Part shown: positions 6,808 through 11,076 of the stretch, in pieces | How positions within the stretch are numbered: position 1 is the first letter of the stretch | Layout: the number at the start of each line of letters is the position of its first letter | Assembly: GCA_002386405.1 (NCBI GenBank) | Contig: DGIP01000187.1 | Location: forward strand, 1 to 11,076 | Length of the DNA: 11,076 nt | DNA from: Stenotrophomonas maltophilia | GTDB lineage: Bacteria > Pseudomonadota > Gammaproteobacteria > Xanthomonadales > Xanthomonadaceae | Direction: 5' to 3' | The notes under the pieces: model-generated | What the model saw: the letters and a program-made list of their open reading frames with translations, nothing else | Database searches by the model: none | Told to the model about the DNA's origin: nothing | Position numbers and translations under genes: made by a program

Positions 6808-7835
6808 CAGACGGTCTCCGTGACCTTGTTCAGGTGCGGCGGCAGGTCGGGATTGTGGCCGCGACGCAGTGCCAGCGCGTTGATGGCCTTGTAGAACGCC
6901 TGCACGGTCAGCAGCGGTGCGCAGGCCGGGTGCGGTGCCTGCGGCAGCGGCAGGTCGCCATCCGGTGCGGCCAGCCAGACCTGCGCGTCACGCGCGGCGA
7001 ATTCGGCGGCCACCGCACGGGTGCCCGCGCCGGTTTCATCGGGCTGGGCGAAGGCCAGCACCGGGAACCCCGGGCCCACCAGCGCCATCGGCCCGTGCTT
7101 GACCTCGGCCGAACTGTAGGCTTCGGCGTGCAGGCCGCAGGTTTCCTTGAACTTCAGCGCCGCTTCCTGCGCGGCGCCCAGGCCCAGGCCACGGCCGACC
7201 ACGAACAGGTTGTGCGCCGGCACCAGGCCATCGGTCAGTGCGGACCAGTCGCTGTTCCAGGCCTGGCGCAGTGCGTCGGGCAGCGTGCGCAGCGAGGCGA
7301 TCAGCCCGGCATCCTGGCTCCAGTACGCCACCAGCTGCAGGATCGCCGACAGCGAGGCGAGGTAGCTCTTGGTGGCCGCCACGCTGCGTTCGGCACCGGC
7401 ACCCAGCGGAATCACGGTTTCGGCCAGCTGCGCCAGCGGCGAATCTTCCACGTTGACCAGCGCAACCACGCGCGCGCCAGCCGCGCGCGCGGCTTCGGCG
7501 TTGCGCAGCAGGTCCGGGCTCTTGCCGGACTGCGAAATGACGATGTACAGCGCCCCACGCAGCTGCAGCGGGGATTCGTACACCGACCCCACCGACGGCG
7601 ACGCCGACGCGGTGACCAGGCCCAGCTTGGTTTCCAGCAGGTACTTGGCGTAAGTAGCGGCGTGGTCGGAACTGCCGCGTGCGCAGGTCACCACGAACGG
7701 CGGCGGCGCCGCGCGCAGGGTCGCGGCCAGCGTCTGCACCGTCGCTTCGTTGCGCGCGAACTGCGCGGCGATCACGTCGGCCGCTTCGGCGGCTTCGCGG
7801 AACATCAGGGTGTCGTGCGGGGCTGGCAGGGACAT
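6807..7835 (-). CDS. nagB-II: SIS-type glucosamine-6-phosphate deaminase NagB-II
   Basis: A cytoplasmic enzyme of 342 residues with two SIS domains that converts glucosamine-6-phosphate to fructose-6-phosphate and ammonia. It resembles the isomerase half of GlmS without the glutaminase domain and is unrelated to E. coli NagB. First SIS domain: VVTCARGSSDHAA (48-60), VISQSGKSPD (99-108) and RSVAATKSY (150-158). Second: VVGRGLGLGAAQEAALKFKE (212-231) and AEAYSSAEVKHGPMALV (237-253). The C-terminus ends NPDLPPHLNKVTETV, typical of the family. I chose the ATG at 7833-7835, giving MSLPAPHDTLMFREA; the open frame extends to 7967 but the extra residues are Arg/Pro-rich read-through of nagQ. There is no good Shine-Dalgarno, and the start lies 7 bases after the nagQ stop, so translation probably depends on coupling. 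Confidence 0.95.
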   Translation of the reverse strand: MSLPAPHDTLMFREAAEAADVIAAQFARNEATVQTLAATLRAAPPPFVVTCARGSSDHAATYAKYLLETKLGLVTASASPSVGSVYESPLQLRGALYIVISQSGKSPDLLRNAEAARAAGARVVALVNVEDSPLAQLAETVIPLGAGAERSVAATKSYLASLSAILQLVAYWSQDAGLIASLRTLPDALRQAWNSDWSALTDGLVPAHNLFVVGRGLGLGAAQEAALKFKETCGLHAEAYSSAEVKHGPMALVGPGFPVLAFAQPDETGAGTRAVAAEFAARDAQVWLAAPDGDLPLPQAPHPACAPLLTVQAFYKAINALALRRGHNPDLPPHLNKVTETV

Positions 7836-7842
7836 GCGGGGC

Positions 7843-8910
7843 TCAGGTGGTTTCAGGGGTGGGGGGCCGCGTGCCGACCGGCCGCATCGGCGCGGTGGAA
7901 CCGCGCACGACCAGCTGCGGTACGAAGCCCTGGTTCTGCAGCTGCAGCGGTGCATCGTCGTACGCATCGCTGCGCAGCTGCGCGATCAACAGGCGCGCGG
8001 CATGCCGCGCGATGTCTTCGGTGGCCTGCTTGGCGGTGGTCAGCGGCGGCCAGGACTGGCGCGAGAAGGGGCTGTCCTCGAAGCCGGCAATGGAGAGGTC
8101 GTAAGGCACGTTCATGCCGGCCGACTTGGCCGCGGCGAGCACGCCGGCGGCGATTTCATCGTTGGAACCGAAGATCGCGGTAGGCGGTTCGCGCAGCGCC
8201 AGCAGGCGGCGCGCGCCACGGAAGCCGTCGTCGAAGGTGTAATCGCCCTGCACCACCAGGTGCTTGTCCACGGTCATGCCGTAGTCGCGCAGCGCGGCTT
8301 CATAACCGGCATGGCGTTCGCCGCTGGAACGGTGCGAGGAGCCGCCCCAGAGGAAGCCGATGCGCTGGTGGCCAAGCTGGATCAGGTGCTCGGTGATTTC
8401 GTAGGCGGCCTCGCGGTCGTCCACGAACACGCACGCGCCATCCTGCGGATCGGCGGTGGCGGCGATGATGCGGACCAGCTTGATGCCACGCGCGGTCAGC
8501 GCGGCGACCAGGTCGCGGCGTTCGGACATCGGCGCGGTCAGCACCAGCCCGGCCAGGCGCGATCGCTGCACCCAGTCGGCGAGCTCTTCGGCCAGCATCG
8601 GCGAACTGGAATCGCAGGGGTGGATCTGCAGCCCGAAGCCGGTCTCGCGACAGGCGGCCAGCACGCCGTTCTGCACGCCGATGATGTGGTACGGGTTGGG
8701 GTTGTCGTAGACCAGCCCGATCACCAGCGTGGTGCCGGTACGCAGGTTGCGTGCGGCGGGATCGGGCTCGTAGTCGAGTTCGGCAATGGCGCGCAGCACG
8801 CGCGCGCGCGTGGCCTGCATGACCGACGGTTCGTTGTTGATGACCCGCGAAACGGTCTTCAACGACACCTTGGCCCGTTCGGCGACATCCTTGATGGTCG
8901 CTCTACGCAT
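7843..8910 (-). CDS. nagQ: LacI-family regulator of GlcNAc use, NagQ
   Basis: A cytoplasmic repressor of 355 residues. Residues 4-24 are the helix-turn-helix (TIKDVAERAKVSLKTVSRVI), followed by the hinge (YEPDPAARNLRTGTT, 47-61) and a periplasmic-binding-protein-like effector domain (VIGLVYDNPNPYHIIGVQNG onward; SIAGFEDSPFSRQSWPPLTT near the end). The ATG at 8908-8910 is preferred because AGGA (8918-8921) stands 7 bases upstream and the protein then starts one residue before the usual RRATIKDVA. An ATG at 8941-8943 adds 11 residues but has no ribosome site. It is encoded within the operon it presumably controls, between permease and deaminase genes. Its likely sites are the CG-centred palindromes at 10298-10311 and 10533-10546. 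The inducer is expected to be GlcNAc-6-phosphate or another pathway intermediate; that is not visible in the sequence. Confidence 0.92.
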   Translation of the reverse strand: MRRATIKDVAERAKVSLKTVSRVINNEPSVMQATRARVLRAIAELDYEPDPAARNLRTGTTLVIGLVYDNPNPYHIIGVQNGVLAACRETGFGLQIHPCDSSSPMLAEELADWVQRSRLAGLVLTAPMSERRDLVAALTARGIKLVRIIAATADPQDGACVFVDDREAAYEITEHLIQLGHQRIGFLWGGSSHRSSGERHAGYEAALRDYGMTVDKHLVVQGDYTFDDGFRGARRLLALREPPTAIFGSNDEIAAGVLAAAKSAGMNVPYDLSIAGFEDSPFSRQSWPPLTTAKQATEDIARHAARLLIAQLRSDAYDDAPLQLQNQGFVPQLVVRGSTAPMRPVGTRPPTPETT

Positions 8911-8917
8911 GCTCTTT

Positions 8918-8921
8918 TCCT
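8918..8921 (-). promoter_or_regulatory. Ribosome binding site that decides the nagQ start
   Basis: AGGA on the minus strand, 7 bases upstream of the ATG at 8908-8910. The upstream in-frame ATG at 8941-8943 lacks such a site. Confidence 0.6.
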
Positions 8922-8942
8922 GGCTCACCGGTTGGGCGTCCA

Positions 8943-8955
8943 TGATCGCCGATCA
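8943..8955. repeat. 13-base palindrome at the nagP-nagQ junction
   Basis: TGATCG-C-CGATCA is a perfect 6-1-6 inverted repeat. One arm contains the nagP stop codon (TGA on the minus strand, 8953-8955); the other reaches the first possible nagQ ATG. As RNA it would be a short hairpin exactly at the junction. It may set the relative translation or stability of nagP and nagQ, or be chance. Confidence 0.4.
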
Positions 8956-10245
8956 CTGCCCGTCGCGGGGCAGCCCGACCCGGTGGCCGTGCAGGGAGTA
9001 GAACAGGATGTACAGGTAGCACGGCACCATCAGGCCCGCGAACACCCACTGGAAGTCGAAATGCTGCTTCAGCACGGCGAACGCCTGCGGGATGATCGCG
9101 CCACCGGCGATGGCCATCACCAGCAGCGCCGAGCCGGTTTCGGTGAAGCGGCCCAGGCCCCGGATCGCCAGCGGGAAGATCGCCGGCCACATCATGGCGT
9201 TGGCAAAGCCCAGCGCGGCCACGAAGCCGACCGAAACGTAGCCCTGGGTGAACAGCGCACCGATGCAGAACAACACGCCCAGGCTGGCCGAGATGCTCAG
9301 GTAGCGCGACTGCGAGACCAGGTGCGGAATCAACGCCAGGCCGGCCAGGTAGCCCACCAGCATCGCGAACAGGGTGATGGAGGTGAACAGCTTGGTCTGG
9401 TCCAGCGGCAGGCCGAACCCGTGCCCGTAGGTGCCGATGGCATCACCTGCCATCACTTCCACGCCCACGTACACGAACAGGCACAGCACGCCCAGCCACA
9501 GGTGCGGGAACTGGAAGATGCTGCTGCGTTCGGCCAGGCCGGGCGCACGCGCCGGGGTGGCGTTGGCTTCGGCGGTCTTGATCTCCGGCAGCGGCGAGAA
9601 CAGCACGCCCACCGCCAGCACCACCAGCAGGCCGGCCATGGCCATGTACGGCATCTGGATCTTGGCCGCGAAGGTATCCAGCAGCGCGTTGCGGGTCACC
9701 GGGTCGGCGCTGGCCACCTGCTCGGACAGGTCGCCGATGCCGTGCAGCACCAGGGTGCCGATCAGGAACGGGGCAATCATGCCGGCGATCTTGTTGCAGA
9801 TGCCCATCAGCGCGATGCGCCGCGCGGCCGTTTCGATCGGGCCCAGGATGCTGATGTACGGATTCACCGCCGTCTGCAGCAGGGCCAGGCCGCTGCCGAT
9901 GATGAACAGGCCGCTGAGCGCGCCGGGGTACCAGCGCTGCTGCGCGAAGTGCGCGAACACCACCGCACCGGCGGCCATCACCAGCAGGCTCAGGCTCAGG
10001 CCTTTCTTCATGCCGGTGCGCTTGAGGATCCACGAGGCCGGCAGCGCCAGGAAGAAGTAGGACAGGTAGAACACCATCAGCACCAGGAAGGCGCCGACCT
10101 CGTCCAGTTCGAAGGCCAGTTTGACGAAGGTGATCAGCGGGCCGTTGAGCCAGGTGAAGAAGCCGATCAGGAAGAACAGCACCCCGATGATGAGGATCGA
10201 GGTGGCCACGCTCGAACGCGCGGTAGCAGCAGGCACTGCGGACAT
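8953..10245 (-). CDS. nagP: N-acetylglucosamine MFS permease NagP
   Basis: A 430-residue inner-membrane carrier of the FucP branch of the major facilitator superfamily, with about twelve hydrophobic segments, expected to import GlcNAc by proton symport. Supporting motifs are GVLFFLIGFFTWLNGPLI (21-38), SGLALLQTAVNPYISILGP (118-136), RRIALMGICNKIAGMIAP (142-159), the mid-protein EVMAGDAIGTYG, and ANAMMWPAIFPLAIRGLG near the end. Length is normal for NagP. The ATG at 10243-10245 has AGGAG 8 bases upstream. It is the first gene of the minus-strand nag operon, with nagQ starting 42 bases after its stop. A promoter and LacI-type operator lie directly upstream. Because such uptake does not phosphorylate the sugar, a separate kinase is needed; the divergent Glk-family gene is the local candidate. 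No outer-membrane receptor is present in the window. Confidence 0.94.
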   Translation of the reverse strand: MSAVPAATARSSVATSILIIGVLFFLIGFFTWLNGPLITFVKLAFELDEVGAFLVLMVFYLSYFFLALPASWILKRTGMKKGLSLSLLVMAAGAVVFAHFAQQRWYPGALSGLFIIGSGLALLQTAVNPYISILGPIETAARRIALMGICNKIAGMIAPFLIGTLVLHGIGDLSEQVASADPVTRNALLDTFAAKIQMPYMAMAGLLVVLAVGVLFSPLPEIKTAEANATPARAPGLAERSSIFQFPHLWLGVLCLFVYVGVEVMAGDAIGTYGHGFGLPLDQTKLFTSITLFAMLVGYLAGLALIPHLVSQSRYLSISASLGVLFCIGALFTQGYVSVGFVAALGFANAMMWPAIFPLAIRGLGRFTETGSALLVMAIAGGAIIPQAFAVLKQHFDFQWVFAGLMVPCYLYILFYSLHGHRVGLPRDGQ

Positions 10246-10297
10246 CTGGAAGGCTCCTGCATCGACGGCGCGCGGGCGGCGTCGGAAGAGTGGCTGG

Positions 10298-10311
10298 GAA
10301 CAACGTTGTCA
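10298..10311. promoter_or_regulatory. LacI-type (NagQ) operator for nagP
   Basis: GAACAACGTTGTCA is centred on CG and contains the perfect 10-base palindrome ACAACGTTGT. The right half, CGTTGTCA, is identical to the site in front of the kinase gene (10533-10546), and the whole matches TGACAACGTTGTCA at 12 of 14 positions. From memory, LacI-type NagR/NagQ operators in gamma-proteobacteria have a TGACA-n-CG-n-TGTCA core. It lies about 53-66 bases upstream of the nagP ATG, just downstream of the likely -10, where binding would block initiation. Confidence 0.7.
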
Positions 10312-10313
10312 CA

Positions 10314-10343
10314 TTTATTCGATGGGCCACCCGCCTTTGTCAA
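10314..10343 (-). promoter_or_regulatory. Likely nagP promoter
   Basis: On the minus strand a perfect TTGACA (10338-10343) is followed after 18 bases by AATAAA (10314-10319), which matches four of six -10 positions. The GC-rich spacer separates two AT-rich patches. The operator follows immediately downstream over the expected start point. The -10 is the weaker half of the call. Confidence 0.5.
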
Positions 10344-10471
10344 CAATTGGTTTCCGCGCAACTCCCGGAAAACGGCATGCTGCAGTTGCACAGAAACCCC
10401 GCAATGCCCCGCCGCACCTTCACACAGCCCCTGATTGCAACGGCTTTACGAAATCTTGACGGGAGTGGACT

Positions 10472-10483
10472 GAAAACGTTTTC
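10472..10483. promoter_or_regulatory. CG-centred palindrome GAAAACGTTTTC
   Basis: A perfect 12-base palindrome centred on CG, typical of LacI-family operators, but with AAAA/TTTT arms instead of the GACA/TGTC arms of the presumed NagQ sites. It lies about 62 bases (centre to centre) upstream of the operator at 10533-10546, and about 130 bases before the kinase start. It might bind a different LacI-family protein, or NagQ weakly. Confidence 0.45.
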
Positions 10484-10531
10484 TTGTGACGCAGGTCGCT
10501 GCGGCGCAGCATCGAAAGTGTCAGGTTGTCG

Positions 10532-10559
10532 TTGACATCGTTGTCAGAACGATTACAGA
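10532..10559 (+). promoter_or_regulatory. Likely promoter of the kinase gene
   Basis: TTGACA (10532-10537) is followed after 16 bases by TACAGA (10554-10559), a modest -10 with three of six matches. The -35 shares bases with the LacI-type operator, so repressor and polymerase would compete. The 5' untranslated region would be about 45-50 bases. Confidence 0.45.
10533..10546. promoter_or_regulatory. LacI-type (NagQ) operator for the kinase gene
   Basis: TGACATCGTTGTCA has perfect 5-base arms TGACA/TGTCA around a CG centre; only the pair flanking the CG is unsymmetrical. It shares CGTTGTCA with the nagP operator. An additional inverted half-site TGTCA at 10519-10523 pairs with the same TGACA, giving three alternating pentamers in 28 bases. 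Confidence 0.65.
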
Positions 10560-10601
10560 CTCCGCTCAATCGCCGGGTCCAGACCTGGCCGTACGTATCC
10601 C

Positions 10602-10608
10602 AAGGGAG
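10602..10608 (+). promoter_or_regulatory. Ribosome binding site that decides the kinase GTG start
   Basis: AAGGGAG lies 5 bases upstream of the GTG at 10614-10616. An in-frame ATG 15 codons later (10659-10661) has no comparable site, and the GTG two bases earlier (10612) is followed at once by a stop. Confidence 0.65.
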
Positions 10609-10613
10609 CCCGT

Positions 10614-11076
10614 GTGACCGCAGCCGCCCACGCCGTACCGGCCCATGTCCCCGCCGCGATGCCGCCGTTCCTGGCCGCTGACGTGGGCGGCACGCATGTC
10701 CGCGTGGCCCGCGTACAGGCCAGCCAGGATCCGGCCCATCCGGTCCAGCTGCTCGAATACCGCAAATTCCGCAATGCCGACTACGCCGGCCTGAGCGCCA
10801 TCCTGCAGGCCTTCATCGCCGACGGCGAGCGCCCCGCGCACTGCGTGGTGGCCACTGCCGGCTATGCCCGCGAAGACGGCACGGTGATCACCGCCAACGT
10901 GCCGTGGCCGCTGTCGGCGCGCCAGATCGAGGCCGACCTTGGCCTGGAAACGGTGTACATCGTCAACGACTTCGAAGCCGTGGCCTACGCCGCCGCGCAG
11001 GTCGATGCCAGCGGCGTGCTGCAGCTGACCGGCCCGGCCACCGCGCCGCGCGGCCCGACCCTGGTGGTCGGCCCGG
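10614..11076 (+). CDS. Glk-family sugar kinase, probable glucose/GlcNAc kinase, 5' part only
   Basis: A cytoplasmic ATP-dependent hexokinase of the bacterial glucokinase (Glk, not ROK) family; 154 residues are present before the window ends. Visible motifs are the phosphate-binding ADVGGTHVR (22-30), the TANVPWPLS segment (93-101), and VNDFEAVAYA (117-126), whose Asp119 corresponds to the catalytic base. A 15-residue Ala/Pro-rich N-terminal extension precedes the core if the GTG start is used. The gene is read away from nagP and its likely promoter overlaps a LacI-type operator like the one at nagP. Because NagP delivers unphosphorylated GlcNAc, this protein may be the GlcNAc kinase (Glk-family enzymes of this kind are called NagK-II in xanthomonads). 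Annotation as ordinary glucokinase is the alternative. Substrate is inferred from context only. Confidence 0.88.
   Translation, partial: MTAAAHAVPAHVPAAMPPFLAADVGGTHVRVARVQASQDPAHPVQLLEYRKFRNADYAGLSAILQAFIADGERPAHCVVATAGYAREDGTVITANVPWPLSARQIEADLGLETVYIVNDFEAVAYAAAQVDASGVLQLTGPATAPRGPTLVVGP

Larger units (their letters stand above)
10246..10613. promoter_or_regulatory. Divergent control region between nagP and the kinase gene
   Basis: This 368-base gap has no supported gene. It holds the nagP promoter and operator near the left side, the kinase promoter and operator near the right side, and a further palindrome between them. The middle (about 10350-10455) shows only AT-richer patches and short motifs such as CTGCAG/TTGCA, with no site I can assign. 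The two main operators are about 235 bases apart centre to centre, close enough for looping between LacI-type tetramers. Confidence 0.7.

Noticed and set aside
7836..7967. N-terminal extension of NagB-II back to position 7967
   Set aside because: The added residues are the frame-shifted end of nagQ, Arg/Pro/Cys-rich and unlike the family; the MSLPAPHDTLMFREA start fits.
7750..10434. 894-codon open frame on the plus strand across nagQ and nagP
   Set aside because: It is antisense to two well-supported genes, rich in Gln/His/Arg/Gly as expected of reverse-strand GC-rich codons, and has no recognisable domain. Its length follows from the scarcity of stop codons at this GC content.
10614..11076. 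ROK-family kinase
   Set aside because: DVGGTHVR with NDFEAVAYA and the PW segment fit the Glk family; the ROK zinc-binding region lies beyond what can be seen and the visible motifs do not match ROK.

Overview
The window is GC-rich, densely coded DNA from what looks like a member of the Xanthomonadaceae, most likely Stenotrophomonas or a close relative. I infer this from the gene set (a NagP/NagQ/NagB-II/NagA/NagX N-acetylglucosamine block with a Glk-family kinase beside it), the codon bias and the type of autotransporter; no marker gene fixes the species. No tRNA, rRNA, CRISPR array, insertion sequence or phage gene is visible.

Layout. All genes except the last lie on the minus strand. In transcription order from the right: nagP (8953-10245, GlcNAc permease), nagQ (7843-8910, LacI-type regulator), nagB-II (6807-7835, SIS-type glucosamine-6-phosphate deaminase), nagA (5659-6807, GlcNAc-6-phosphate deacetylase) and nagX (4595-5662, HGSNAT-like membrane acyltransferase). 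These form a compact operon: the last three genes are joined by 1-4 base overlaps and nagQ-nagB by a 7-base gap. A 130-base gap with a large imperfect inverted repeat follows, then a 990-residue autotransporter (1492-4464). After it come an IclR-family regulator (709-1428) and the N-terminal two thirds or so of an ACS-family MFS transporter, cut by the left window edge (1-611). On the plus strand at the right edge, a Glk-family sugar kinase (10614 onward, cut) diverges from nagP across a 368-base control region.

How the genes fit together. GlcNAc enters the cytoplasm through NagP without phosphorylation, so a kinase is required; the divergent Glk-family gene is the obvious candidate. NagA removes the acetyl group and NagB-II deaminates and isomerises the product to fructose-6-phosphate. 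NagQ should repress both directions: LacI-type palindromes of the form TGACA-n-CG-n-TGTCA sit just downstream of the likely nagP -10 and over the likely -35 of the kinase gene, and a third CG-centred palindrome (GAAAACGTTTTC) lies between them.

The IclR and MFS genes look like a separate regulator-transporter unit. A perfect 6-3-6 palindrome fills the 17-base spacer of a good promoter in front of the MFS gene, and nine of its bases recur in front of the IclR gene. The points most worth following up are this operator, the short leader reading frame overlapping the MFS start codon, the 20-residue repeat ladder in the autotransporter passenger, the structured gap before the autotransporter, and the retained catalytic histidine of NagX. 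I do not see a clearly new multi-gene system.
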